Part shown: positions 26,746-35,519 of the stretch, piece after piece
How positions within the stretch are numbered: the first letter of the stretch is position 1
Layout: the number at the start of each line of letters is the position of its first letter
NCBI RefSeq assembly: GCF_019656455.1
Contig: NZ_BPMK01000005.1
Span: 37,774 to 101,773, forward strand
Direction of reading: 5' to 3'
DNA: 64,000 nucleotides
DNA from: Noviherbaspirillum aridicola
Lineage (GTDB): Bacteria; Pseudomonadota; Gammaproteobacteria; Burkholderiales; Burkholderiaceae_D
Notes under the pieces: generated by a model
What the model saw: the letters and a program-made list of their open reading frames with translations, nothing else
The model's database searches: none
What the model was told of the DNA's origin: nothing
Program-made: the position numbers and the translations under genes

Positions 26746-28059
26746 ATGAGCCCGAGGAATTTGCTGCGTTTCGTGCAGCGCGTGATCGGATCCCTAACTG
26801 TGCCCGACCACATGCCGCCGTTGCCAGAGGGACGCCGCGTCCTGTTTTCCTGCCACGACGTGGACCGCGCGATGCGCGACGACCAAGGGCGCTACTCGCC
26901 GATCCTGGAAGGGATCCGCAGTACCGTGGAGGACCTCGGCTATGCGACTGTCAACCTCAGCCATCCCTACGCGGTCTTCCGCAGCCATGCGATCAAGGGC
27001 GGGGCGGCGACCGTCAACTATCGTTCCTTCCTGATCCGGCTGCGTGCCCTGCTACGTACCGGTGCTGCCCGCGCCGCGCTGCGCCAAGAGCTGGAAATTC
27101 GTCTCTACCGTGACCTGCTGCAGCGCGTCGCCCCTGAGATGGTCGTCTCGATACAGCCGCCGCCGGCGCTATGCCTCGCCGCCAAGCAGCTTGGCATAAA
27201 GGTGGCCGAAGCCATGCACGGCACGAATATCAGTCTCAGCGACAAGGTGTTTTGTGCGCACATGGCCCAGCCTGTCGGCGTCCTGCCCGACATTATCCTC
27301 AGTTTCGACGATGTCTCGCAGAAAACAGTGTCATCCCTATGCAGTGGACGCGAGATCTTGGCGTTTAAGACCCGCGATCCCTGGTTGCATCTGCTGCGAC
27401 GCAGGCAGGCGACGGAACGCCAGGAGCAGCCGGCGCGGCGGGACGGCAAGACGATCCTGGTTACGCTGCAATGGGGCTACGACGGCGAGCGCGACAGCCT
27501 GAGCAACATCATTCCGAACGGCATTCTTCATCCGGCGCTGGAATCGGTATTCGCGACGACCGCCGGGAGCGGCCTGCGCTTCCAGCTGCGCATGCATCCG
27601 ATCCAGGTCAACGCCGCCGGCTACCGCCATCATCGCCGCTACATCGAAGCACTTTGCGAACGCCACCCTCACCTGGAGTGGCAGCACGCGACGAGCGCGC
27701 CGCTTCCGCTACTGCTGGACGAGGCGAGCGGTCATATCACGATGTGCAGCAGCTCCGTCGGCGAAGCGCTGGTGGCCGGCGTGCCTTCTTTGCTGCTGTG
27801 TCCCACCCTGCACGACGGGGGCGCGAATTTCGGCCTGTTCCGCGAGTTGGAATCGTCCGGACTGGTACGCTTCGGCACGCTCGACAGCGACGACATCCGC
27901 GGCTGGATAGACAGCTGCCCGGCAAGGGTGCCGGTCGAGCGCAGTACGGCCGGCATCGACGAGGCGCACCAGGAGGAGAAGCGCTTCTATGCCACGCTTA
28001 TCGACGCGTCGGCCGGCATACGTCCGCCGCCACACGCAAGTATCGGAGTAACCGCATGA
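26746..28059 (+). CDS. putative glycosyltransferase, GT-B-like
   Basis: A 437-residue protein without a signal peptide. The C-terminal half has 'ILVTLQWGYDGERDSLSN', 'RMHPIQVN', 'ITMCSSSVGEALVAGVPSLLLCPTLHDGG', the arrangement of sugar-nucleotide-binding loops in capsule-type GT-B transferases (a His-Pro pair followed by a Ser-Ser-Glu loop). The N-terminal half is not recognised. It probably transfers one of the amino-sugars made here. It overlaps the second HisH-like gene by 4 bases. Confidence 0.68.
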   Translation: MSPRNLLRFVQRVIGSLTVPDHMPPLPEGRRVLFSCHDVDRAMRDDQGRYSPILEGIRSTVEDLGYATVNLSHPYAVFRSHAIKGGAATVNYRSFLIRLRALLRTGAARAALRQELEIRLYRDLLQRVAPEMVVSIQPPPALCLAAKQLGIKVAEAMHGTNISLSDKVFCAHMAQPVGVLPDIILSFDDVSQKTVSSLCSGREILAFKTRDPWLHLLRRRQATERQEQPARRDGKTILVTLQWGYDGERDSLSNIIPNGILHPALESVFATTAGSGLRFQLRMHPIQVNAAGYRHHRRYIEALCERHPHLEWQHATSAPLPLLLDEASGHITMCSSSVGEALVAGVPSLLLCPTLHDGGANFGLFRELESSGLVRFGTLDSDDIRGWIDSCPARVPVERSTAGIDEAHQEEKRFYATLIDASAGIRPPPHASIGVTA

Positions 28060-28664
28060 TAGTGATCGTTGACTACGGTGTCGGCAACGTCGGCTCCGTG
28101 CACAACATGTTGAGAAAGGTCGGCGCCAAGGCCCGAGTGAGCGGCGACGAAACGGATATTCGCAGCGCCGACAAGCTCATTCTGCCCGGCGTCGGCCATT
28201 TCGGTCACGGCATGACGCGACTGCGTGAGACCGGCCTGATCCCGCTGCTTGAAGAGCAGGCGCTGCACACGCGCAAGCCGGTCCTGGGCATCTGCCTCGG
28301 CATGCAGATGATGACCCGCGGCAGCGAGGAAAGCGACGAGCCCGGCCTTGGCTGGGTCGACGCCTTTACCCACCGGTTTCCGGAGGTCCCCGGCCTGCGG
28401 ATTCCCCACATGGGCTGGAACGCCGTGCGTCCCGGTGCTTCCGCCAGCCTTTTTGCGCATGACGCACCCGAACCGGAACGCTTCTACTTCGTGCACAGCT
28501 ATTACGTGAAGCCCGCCGCCACGGAGCAGACGGCGGCCGCATGCCGCTACGGCGTCGACTTCGCGGCCTCCTTCGAGGCGGGCAACCTGTTCGGGGTGCA
28601 GTTCCACCCCGAGAAAAGCCATCTGTTCGGCATGGCACTGCTGAGGAGGTTCGCCGCACTATGA
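28056..28664 (+). CDS. HisH-like glutamine amidotransferase 2
   Basis: A 202-residue glutaminase with Cys80 in 'LGICLGMQ' and the His-Glu pair in 'VQFHPEKSH'. Oxyanion-hole glycines 'LPGVGHFGHGM' are intact. It is closer to the classic WbpG-partner HisH2 than copy 1. Start ATG 28056 (ATGA overlap); the long upstream extension of the frame is antisense-like shadow of the previous gene. It overlaps the HisF2 gene by 4 bases. Confidence 0.92.
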   Translation: MIVIVDYGVGNVGSVHNMLRKVGAKARVSGDETDIRSADKLILPGVGHFGHGMTRLRETGLIPLLEEQALHTRKPVLGICLGMQMMTRGSEESDEPGLGWVDAFTHRFPEVPGLRIPHMGWNAVRPGASASLFAHDAPEPERFYFVHSYYVKPAATEQTAAACRYGVDFAASFEAGNLFGVQFHPEKSHLFGMALLRRFAAL

Positions 28665-29428
28665 GCGACCTGTACAATCGCGTCATTCCCTGCCTGCTGC
28701 TGCAGGATGGCGGTCTCGTGAAAACGCGGCGCTTTGCGCGTCCCAGGTACGTGGGCGATCCGATCAACGCTGTACGCATCTTCAATGAGAAGTATGTCGA
28801 CGAACTGGTGTTTCTGGACATCACCGCGTCCCGTACCGGGGCCGAGCCCGATTACGATCTGATCGCACGCATCGCCGGCGAATGCTTCATGCCGCTCTGC
28901 TACGGCGGCGGCATACGCAGCCTGGAGCAGGCGCGGCGCATCGTGGCCGCGGGCGTCGAAAAGATCGCGCTCAACAGCTCGGCGATCGAGCGCCCCCGGC
29001 TGTTGACCGAACTGTCGCGCGAAATCGGCGCCAGCAGTGTCGTCGCCGCGATCGACGTCAAGCGTGACTGGTTCGGCCGCTACCGGGTCTACCATCCAGG
29101 CAAGCGGCGGGTGACGAAACTGGATCCGGTTGCGCACGCGCAGGCAGTGGTCGCTGCCGGTGCCGGCGAGATTTTCCTCAACGACGTCGACCGCGATGGA
29201 GAGGGCTCGGGTTTCGATACCGCTCTCATCCGCCGCATCGCAGAGGCGGTGTCCGTACCGGTCATCGCATGCGGCGGTGCGGCCGACCTCGGGCATATGC
29301 GCGACGCGGTGAAAGCCGGCGCCTCCGCCGCCGCCGCGGGAAGCATGTTCGTGTTCTACGGGCCGCACAAGGCGGTGTTGATCAATTACCCGGACTATCC
29401 GTCCGTACGGCAGCTATTCGAAAAATGA
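28661..29428 (+). CDS. HisF-like protein 2
   Basis: A 255-residue TIM-barrel HisF homologue. The first catalytic Asp is replaced ('CLLLQDG' instead of 'CLDVKDG') but the second is kept ('AAIDVKRDW'). This pattern is typical of HisF2 proteins in O-antigen clusters, which are thought to pass ammonia to WbpG rather than cyclise imidazole glycerol phosphate. 'CYGGGIRSLEQAR' and 'ACGGAADLGHMRD' phosphate loops are intact. Directly followed by amidotransferase C with a 4-base overlap. Confidence 0.9.
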   Translation: MSDLYNRVIPCLLLQDGGLVKTRRFARPRYVGDPINAVRIFNEKYVDELVFLDITASRTGAEPDYDLIARIAGECFMPLCYGGGIRSLEQARRIVAAGVEKIALNSSAIERPRLLTELSREIGASSVVAAIDVKRDWFGRYRVYHPGKRRVTKLDPVAHAQAVVAAGAGEIFLNDVDRDGEGSGFDTALIRRIAEAVSVPVIACGGAADLGHMRDAVKAGASAAAAGSMFVFYGPHKAVLINYPDYPSVRQLFEK

Positions 29429-30540
29429 AGTTTCAGGAATGCACACGCTGCGTGATGGATTCGCATGCAGCCGACATCCAGTTCGACGAGCAGGGGCGCT
29501 GCAATTACTGCACGTCGATGCTGGCCCGGCTCGCTGAATACCAGCCGACCGACCCCGCCGTGCTCGATAGGCGCCTGAAAGCCTTCGTCGAGACAGTTCG
29601 CACCAGCGGCCACGGCAGGCGCTATGACTGCATCGTTGGCGTCAGCGGCGGCGCCGACTCCGCCTATGCGCTCTATCTCGCCCGCCAGCACGGTTTGCGC
29701 CCGCTGGCGGTCCACATGGACAATGGCTGGAATTCCGAGCTGGCAGTCAACAACATCGAGAACCTGGTGCGCAAGCTGGGTGTCGATCTCTACACCCATG
29801 TGGTCGAGTGGCGCGAATACCGCGGGCTGCAGCAGGCATTCTTCGACGCGGACGTCATCGACGTCGAACTCCTGTACGACAACGCAATGCTCGCGGTGAA
29901 CTACAACCTGGCGCGCCGTTACGGCATCCGCTACATTCTTTCGGGCAGCAACACGACGACCGAAGGCATGCGGGTGCCCCGCAACTACAATTGGAACAAG
30001 TTCGACCGCAAGAACATTCTCGACATCGCCCGACGCGACGGCATGAAGGTGCGCAGCCTGCCGACGATCGGCGTCAAGCGCTACGTCTGGGACAGGCTGG
30101 TGCGCCGCATCCAGTGGGTGCCTTTCCTCGACTTCATCGACTACAACAAGCAGCGCTGCATCGACACGCTGGTTGAAGCGGTCGGTTACCGGCCCTATCC
30201 GTACAAGCACTACGAATCCATCTTCACTCGCTTCTACCAGGGCTTCCTCCTGCCCAGTAAATTCGGCGTCGACAAGCGCCGGCTGCATTTCTCGTCGCTG
30301 ATCTGCTCCGGCCAGATGAGCCGGGAGCGGGCGAAGGAGTTGCTCGACCACAGTCCATACCCGGATCCCGACGACCTGCAGCAGGACATCGAGTACTTCC
30401 TGAAGAAGATGGGGTGGAGCGAAAACGACCTTGAGGCCTATCTCGCCCGTCCCGAGCGACCGCACGACCAGTTTGCGACCGAAGCGCCGCTTTACAACCG
30501 CCTGCTGCAGCTGCAGAAGAAATACCTGGCGGGACGATAA
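29425..30540 (+). CDS. N-acetyl sugar amidotransferase C (WbpG/PseA family)
   Basis: A 371-residue PP-loop ATPase closest to classical WbpG. Cys at 6, 9, 26 and 29 form the zinc site; the PP-loop is SGGADS (residues 74-79). 'CTRCVMDSHAADIQFDEQGRC' region is the usual family opening. In P. aeruginosa O5, WbpG with HisH2/HisF2 amidates the 3-acetamido group of a diacetamido-mannuronate to an acetamidino group; the HisH2/HisF2 pair directly upstream makes the same reaction likely here, with the sugar unproven. Confidence 0.9.
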   Translation: MKFQECTRCVMDSHAADIQFDEQGRCNYCTSMLARLAEYQPTDPAVLDRRLKAFVETVRTSGHGRRYDCIVGVSGGADSAYALYLARQHGLRPLAVHMDNGWNSELAVNNIENLVRKLGVDLYTHVVEWREYRGLQQAFFDADVIDVELLYDNAMLAVNYNLARRYGIRYILSGSNTTTEGMRVPRNYNWNKFDRKNILDIARRDGMKVRSLPTIGVKRYVWDRLVRRIQWVPFLDFIDYNKQRCIDTLVEAVGYRPYPYKHYESIFTRFYQGFLLPSKFGVDKRRLHFSSLICSGQMSRERAKELLDHSPYPDPDDLQQDIEYFLKKMGWSENDLEAYLARPERPHDQFATEAPLYNRLLQLQKKYLAGR

Positions 30541-30545
30541 GCGAC

Positions 30546-31610
30546 ATGCATATCCGGATCAGCACCGTGCTCGTGCTCATGGCGGCCATCCTGTTCGGGA
30601 TGCTCCTGGTCGGACTCAACGAGGTGCTGCTGCAGGCTCACGCCGACACCACGATTGAATACGTTTCATCGGACGCCGCCACGTACTTCAGGCTGTACAA
30701 GGATGTCTACGAGGATGCCGATCCGACCGAGAACATTTCGCTGTTCCTGATCGGGATTCCCATCCTGTCCATGATCATTACCGGCGGCTCACTTTGGGCG
30801 ATCCAGCTTTTCAATCTCGCGGTAATGGCCTTGACGCTGCGCTGCGCGATGAGCACCTTCGGCACCATGGTCGCGCGTCTTGCACTGCTGGCCGGCGCCA
30901 TCGTCTTCCCGTATTTTCTTTTCGGTTTCCTGAGCCTCAACAAGGAAATCTACGCGATGTGCGCCGCGCTGTTCTTCGGCCGCTACCTCGTACGGGGAAG
31001 CCTGCGTGCGCTGCTGTTCGCGCTGCTGCTTGCGATGCTCGCGCGCTACTACATGTTCATGACCCTGCTGGCGATGGTTTTCTTCTTTCCGCGCCAGCGC
31101 CCGCCGCGCTACGGGCTGATACTGGCCGCGCTGCTCGTCATCTCCGCCCTGGCGCCGATCGTCAAGGGCATGGTGCCCGAATATTCGAGCGAAGACGTGA
31201 AGGACGTTTCCGGCTTCACCGGCCTGCTGTTTTCCACCGCGATCGAGAACTTTGGCTACGTGCTCGTCTATCCGGTCAAGTACGTCGCACTGATGCCCCA
31301 GCGCGCATACAGCGTCCTGCTGGCGAGCGGCCGCTTCGGAGACTACATGGAAGGTGTTGTGTCGATACTCAGCCTGGCAGTGTTCCTGCCCGCGCTGTGG
31401 CTGCTCTTCATGCGACGCGCCGGTCCCGCCGCGCAGCGCCTGATCGTTGCCGGCCTGGTCGCGCCAATGCCGATGATGTGGAGCGACATCATGCACTGGC
31501 GCTACTATTCCTATGTCTATTTCTTCTTCCTGATGGCGCTGGTACTGCATTTCATCGAGAACAGGACGGCCGCGCAGACGGGTACCGGGGAGGTGCCCGA
31601 ACATGCGTAG
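30546..31610 (+). CDS. wzy: Wzy-like O-antigen polymerase (putative)
   Basis: A 354-residue polytopic membrane protein with about nine hydrophobic segments and a larger periplasmic loop in the middle (around 'GMVPEYSSEDVKDVSGF'). It has no enzyme motifs, as is typical for Wzy, which is identified by topology and context. It lies after the sugar-nucleotide genes and before a glycosyltransferase and is the only polymerase candidate in the cluster. It overlaps the next gene by 8 bases. Confidence 0.62.
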   Translation: MHIRISTVLVLMAAILFGMLLVGLNEVLLQAHADTTIEYVSSDAATYFRLYKDVYEDADPTENISLFLIGIPILSMIITGGSLWAIQLFNLAVMALTLRCAMSTFGTMVARLALLAGAIVFPYFLFGFLSLNKEIYAMCAALFFGRYLVRGSLRALLFALLLAMLARYYMFMTLLAMVFFFPRQRPPRYGLILAALLVISALAPIVKGMVPEYSSEDVKDVSGFTGLLFSTAIENFGYVLVYPVKYVALMPQRAYSVLLASGRFGDYMEGVVSILSLAVFLPALWLLFMRRAGPAAQRLIVAGLVAPMPMMWSDIMHWRYYSYVYFFFLMALVLHFIENRTAAQTGTGEVPEHA

Positions 31611-32730
31611 CCATATCGTCATCACGTCGCCTGCCTACGGCGGGGCGGAAAAGCGCTTCTTCGACATCTTCACGGCCCTTCTGAGAACAGGCTGCGACGT
31701 CCGCTTCATCGCGCCGGTAGCGCTGGTGGACGCGCTGCGCAAGGACCATCCCGGCCGTACCGATGCGCTCAACGCCCTGATTCCCGTCCCGTCCGATCCC
31801 TGGACGCCCGGCGGCTTCATCAAGGCATTCAGGCGCGTGCTTGCCGGGCTGCCCAGGGGCGCGGCCTATCACTATCCGCTGAACTGCCTCTGGCCGCTCC
31901 ATATCGGCAGGGGAGATCGGGTGACCATGTCGGTCGTCGACTGCGCACGTGTGCCTCGCCCTACTTCCAAGCGCAGGGTGGATCTATGGGACTGGCTGTC
32001 GTTCTTCTTTGTCAAAAGGGTGGACGTGCTCAGCCCCACCGTATTCGAGGCGATGAACGGGTATCAAATGGCCGGCCGCATGAGCCTGACCCCGGGCGGT
32101 ACTTTCCTGCTGCCGGAAATCGAGCCATCCGCGGGCAAGACCAATAGCGCGGTGCTGCTTGGCCGTCTCGTCGAGAAGAAGGGCCTGGACGATTTCTTCG
32201 ACGTGCTGCCGGCGCTCTGGGACAAGCTCAAGGGCAAGGTCGCGGACGACTTCGAGTTCCAGATCGCGGGTTACGGCCCGCTGGAGCAACGGGTTGTCGC
32301 GCGTGTCGGTGCGCTTGCGGCGGCGGGCGTACCCGTGCGCTTCCTCGGGTATGCCAATGCGAACGAGCTGCTTCCGACATCCTCGATCGTGTTCACGATG
32401 CAAGAGATCACCAACTTCCCGTCCCGGGTGGTGGCCGAGGCGATGTCTGCGGGATGTGGCGTGATCGTTCGTGATACCGGTGATTCCCGGCAATTCGGAG
32501 AGGGCCTGCCCGGACTCCTGTATTGCAAGGCCCAGCTGGACGCGGAGGAAATCGCCAGCCAGATCTTGCGACTGACGCAGGACTTCGCAACCACCCCCGG
32601 CTTTCGACAGTCGATCTGCGCGGCGGCGACGAACGCGTTCTCCGCGCCGTCCTATATCGAGTATTTCCGCGTCCTGTTTGTCCCGTCCGCCGGAGCGCGC
32701 GGCGATCACGGTCAGACATACTTGCGCTAA
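31603..32730 (+). CDS. glycosyltransferase, GT4-like
   Basis: A 375-residue GT-B enzyme. The N-terminus has 'ITSPAYGGAEKRFFDI', and the C-terminal nucleotide-sugar domain has 'VLLGRLVEKKGLDDFFDVL', 'QIAGYGPLEQRV', 'FLGYANANELL' and the ExxxxxxxE-type 'NFPSRVVAEAMSAGCGVI' motif. Retaining transferases of family 4 assemble O-antigen repeats on the cytoplasmic face of the membrane. The donor cannot be predicted. Forty-five bases separate it from the next gene. Confidence 0.85.
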   Translation: MRSHIVITSPAYGGAEKRFFDIFTALLRTGCDVRFIAPVALVDALRKDHPGRTDALNALIPVPSDPWTPGGFIKAFRRVLAGLPRGAAYHYPLNCLWPLHIGRGDRVTMSVVDCARVPRPTSKRRVDLWDWLSFFFVKRVDVLSPTVFEAMNGYQMAGRMSLTPGGTFLLPEIEPSAGKTNSAVLLGRLVEKKGLDDFFDVLPALWDKLKGKVADDFEFQIAGYGPLEQRVVARVGALAAAGVPVRFLGYANANELLPTSSIVFTMQEITNFPSRVVAEAMSAGCGVIVRDTGDSRQFGEGLPGLLYCKAQLDAEEIASQILRLTQDFATTPGFRQSICAAATNAFSAPSYIEYFRVLFVPSAGARGDHGQTYLR

Positions 32731-32775
32731 CATCCGGTTTGCCGGCATAAAATTTCAATTTATACAACGCCTATC

Positions 32776-33411
32776 ATGAAATCCGCAGACGTTATTCTGG
32801 TCCTTGCCCCCCATACCGACGATGGTGAACTTGGTTGCGGCGGCACCATCGCGCGCTATGCGGCGCAAGGTGCCCGCGTGGTCTATGTCGCATTCTCGGC
32901 CGCCGAACAGTCTGTGCTGCCGCATCTTCCCCGTGACATCCTGCGCACCGAAGTGCGCAAGGCAACCGCCGAACTTGGCGTCGCTCCCGAAGACTGCATC
33001 GTCTATGACTTTGAGGTACGCCGCTTCCCGGAGCTGCGGCAGCAGATCCTCGATGCGATGATCGACCTGAGCCGCCGCTTCAATCCCGACATGGTGTTCC
33101 TGCCCAGCGCGAACGACACTCACCAGGACCACCAGACCATCGCCCAGGAAGGTTTCCGTGCATTCAAGCGCACTACCATGCTGGGCTACGAGGTCCCGTG
33201 GAACAACCTCGATTTCCGCACCAGCTGCTTCATCGACATCAGCGAAGAACACATCCACACCAAGATCCGTGCGATCGAAATGTATGAATCGCAGCGCCAC
33301 CGCTCCTACGTGAACGCAGAATTCATTCGCAGTCTGGCCGCGACGAGAGGTGTGCAAATCGGGAAGCGGTACGCCGAGGCATTTGAGGTGGTGCGATGGG
33401 TAATCAGCTGA
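32776..33411 (+). CDS. PIG-L family deacetylase
   Basis: A 211-residue zinc-dependent N-deacetylase-like protein. The metal/active site motif is 'APHTDDGELGCGGT' (family consensus PHPDDE, here Thr for Pro and Gly-Glu for Glu), and the second metal motif is 'NDTHQDHQTI'. PIG-L enzymes remove acetyl groups from GlcNAc-type sugars. The ATG of the next gene, an LpxD-like transferase, lies inside its last 16 bases, suggesting deacetylation followed by re-acylation. Confidence 0.88.
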   Translation: MKSADVILVLAPHTDDGELGCGGTIARYAAQGARVVYVAFSAAEQSVLPHLPRDILRTEVRKATAELGVAPEDCIVYDFEVRRFPELRQQILDAMIDLSRRFNPDMVFLPSANDTHQDHQTIAQEGFRAFKRTTMLGYEVPWNNLDFRTSCFIDISEEHIHTKIRAIEMYESQRHRSYVNAEFIRSLAATRGVQIGKRYAEAFEVVRWVIS

Positions 33412-34265
33412 CGGCCCCGGTCCCGGCAAGCCGCCTCGCGCAAAGGCTGGGCGTGCCGATGCAAGGGACGGACGCGAATATCCTGCACGTCGCATCACTG
33501 GATGCGGTGAGCGCAGGCACGCTCTGCTTCTCACGGGCGCCGGTGGCGGGGACAATTGCGGCGGGAGCCGTGGTCATTGCGCCCGCCGGAAATGCACCTG
33601 AAGGCGGAGCGATTCTGCATGCGGACAACCCGAGGCTGTTCTTTGCAAGGGCGCTCCACCTGCTGGCGGCCGAGCCCGGCTTCAGCATGCCGGACACCGC
33701 GCCCAACATCGATCCCACCGCGGTCATTGCCCCGACGGCAGTCATCGGGCGGGGTGTGCGAATAGGACCGAGAACCGTCATTTCGCATCATGTCGTTATT
33801 GGAGATGGCGCGACCATCGGCGCGGATTGCTACATCAAGTCCAACACAGTCATCGGCGAACCGGGCTTTGGATTCGAGCGCGACGAGAACGGCGTGCCGA
33901 TCCGTCTGCTGCACCTGGGCTCGGTCGTCATTGGCGACCGCGTGGAACTGGGCAGCCTCAACACGGTCTGCAATGCGACGCTTGGCAATACCATCGTCGA
34001 AGACGATGTCAAGACGGACGACCATGTCCATATTGCGCACAACTGCCGCGTGCGACGCGGCGCCCTGCTGACGGCCTGCGCCGAGCTGAGCGGCGGCGTC
34101 GACATCGGCGAATTCGCATGGGTGGGGCCGAACAGCTCGATCATGCAAAAGGCAGTGCTCGGCCCACGCGCATTCGTCGGCATCGGATCCAACGTAACCA
34201 GGTCGGTCGAAGCCGACGCCGTCGTGGCTGGCAATCCCGCCCGCCAGTTGCGGAAGGCCGAATAA
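33396..34265 (+). CDS. LpxD-like N-acyltransferase
   Basis: A 289-residue left-handed beta-helix acyltransferase. An N-terminal LpxD-like uridine-binding domain (residues ~1-95, 'ASLDAVSAGTLCFSR', 'NPRLFFARALHLL') precedes hexapeptide repeats from ~105 to 280 ('IDPTAVIAPTAVIGRGVRIG', 'DDHVHIAHNCRVRRGALL' with the catalytic His). It is shorter than true LpxD (~340) and is in a polysaccharide operon, so it more likely N-acylates an amino sugar of the repeat unit than lipid A precursor. It pairs with the PIG-L deacetylase. Confidence 0.82.
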   Translation: MGNQLTAPVPASRLAQRLGVPMQGTDANILHVASLDAVSAGTLCFSRAPVAGTIAAGAVVIAPAGNAPEGGAILHADNPRLFFARALHLLAAEPGFSMPDTAPNIDPTAVIAPTAVIGRGVRIGPRTVISHHVVIGDGATIGADCYIKSNTVIGEPGFGFERDENGVPIRLLHLGSVVIGDRVELGSLNTVCNATLGNTIVEDDVKTDDHVHIAHNCRVRRGALLTACAELSGGVDIGEFAWVGPNSSIMQKAVLGPRAFVGIGSNVTRSVEADAVVAGNPARQLRKAE

Positions 34266-34346
34266 ACCATCCACTCGATCGCCATCCAGACCTTCCGGAT
34301 GCATCGATCGCGCCGTTGCGGGCGCAGAATTGAAACGAGCGACTTA

Positions 34347-35519
34347 GTGAAACGTAGAACCATCATCTTTTGCTGCAATTCCCTCTGGGGCCTGCTTAAC
34401 TTCCGCGGACGAATCATCGAGGCGCTCGTGCGCGACGGCTATCGGGTCGTCCTCGTGGCCGCGGCGGACGAACCGGTGGAGCGTGTCCACGCGCTGGGCG
34501 CGGAGTTCGTGGAGTGGAAACTGTCGCCCCGCTCGCTGAACCCCCTCAACGAAGTCAAGGCGAAGTTCGCGCTGTTGCAGATTTTCCGGCGCCTGTCGCC
34601 GGATCTCGTCTTCAATTTCACCATCAAGTCCGTCATTTACGGGACCATTGCGGCAAAGCTGGCCGGCGCCCGCTCGATCTCTGTCATCACCGGGCTGGGA
34701 TACATGTTCCTGGAAGAGAACCTGCGCTCAGCGGTGGGCAAGCTGCTTTACCGATCGACCCTGCGCAACGCACGCGAGGTGTGGTTCCTCAACAAGGAGG
34801 ACGCCGCATATTTCAAGCGGGCGGACCTGGCGCCAGGGATCAAGGTCCGTATTCTGCCAGGGGAGGGGGTCGACCTCGACCGCTTCGCGGTCAAGCCGCT
34901 TCCGCCGATGGAACACGGGCCCTCGTTCCTCATGATCGCCCGGCTGCTCAAGGATAAGGGCCTGTACGAATTCATCGAGGCGGCCAGGATCGTCAAGAGC
35001 AAGTATCCGCGCGCAGTTTTCCGTCTGTTAGGTCCAACCTACTCGGCCAACGCGGCTTCGGTGACCGAGGCCGAGATGGATGAGCTCAAGCGAAGCGGGA
35101 CTATCGAGTACCTTGGCTCTGTCGATGACGTGCGCCCGGCGATCGAACAGGCGCATTGCCTGGTGCTGCCTTCCTATCGGGAAGGCATGCCGCGGGTACT
35201 GATGGAAGGGGCAGCGATGGGGCGCCCGGCGGTCGCGACGAACGTGCCCGGATGCCGGGACGTGGTTCAGGACGATCGCACGGGCCTGCTGTGCGCGCCG
35301 CAGGATGCCCAGTCCTTGGCCGACGCACTGATAAAAATGATAGAACTTCCCGCCGAAGACTGGGCAGCGATGGCGGCAGGCGCGCGCGGCGTCGCCGAAG
35401 CAGAGTTCGACGACAGGAAGATCATGGAACTGTACCGGGACGCCGTGACCTCGGCTCTGTCCGGGGAGGCCCCGGTCAGCACACTCCCTGCGGCCGACGA
35501 TCTGCCCCCCGCGCGCTAG
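34347..35519 (+). CDS. glycosyltransferase, GT4 family (PglA/WbyL-like)
   Basis: A 390-residue GT-B transferase. Seen: 'CCNSLWGLLNFRGRIIEAL' at the N-terminus, 'NFTIKSVIYGTIAAKLAG', 'SVITGLGYMFLEE', 'LMIARLLKDKGLYEFIEA', and 'YREGMPRVLMEGAAMGRPAV' carrying the EX7E motif. This signature set is shared with HexNAc transferases that add the second sugar of O-antigen units. GTG at 34347 is chosen because it precedes the first beta-strand; ATG 34299 would add 16 residues. The stop codon TAG lies at the left end of an IS630-type element (see 35517). Confidence 0.87.
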   Translation: MKRRTIIFCCNSLWGLLNFRGRIIEALVRDGYRVVLVAAADEPVERVHALGAEFVEWKLSPRSLNPLNEVKAKFALLQIFRRLSPDLVFNFTIKSVIYGTIAAKLAGARSISVITGLGYMFLEENLRSAVGKLLYRSTLRNAREVWFLNKEDAAYFKRADLAPGIKVRILPGEGVDLDRFAVKPLPPMEHGPSFLMIARLLKDKGLYEFIEAARIVKSKYPRAVFRLLGPTYSANAASVTEAEMDELKRSGTIEYLGSVDDVRPAIEQAHCLVLPSYREGMPRVLMEGAAMGRPAVATNVPGCRDVVQDDRTGLLCAPQDAQSLADALIKMIELPAEDWAAMAAGARGVAEAEFDDRKIMELYRDAVTSALSGEAPVSTLPAADDLPPAR

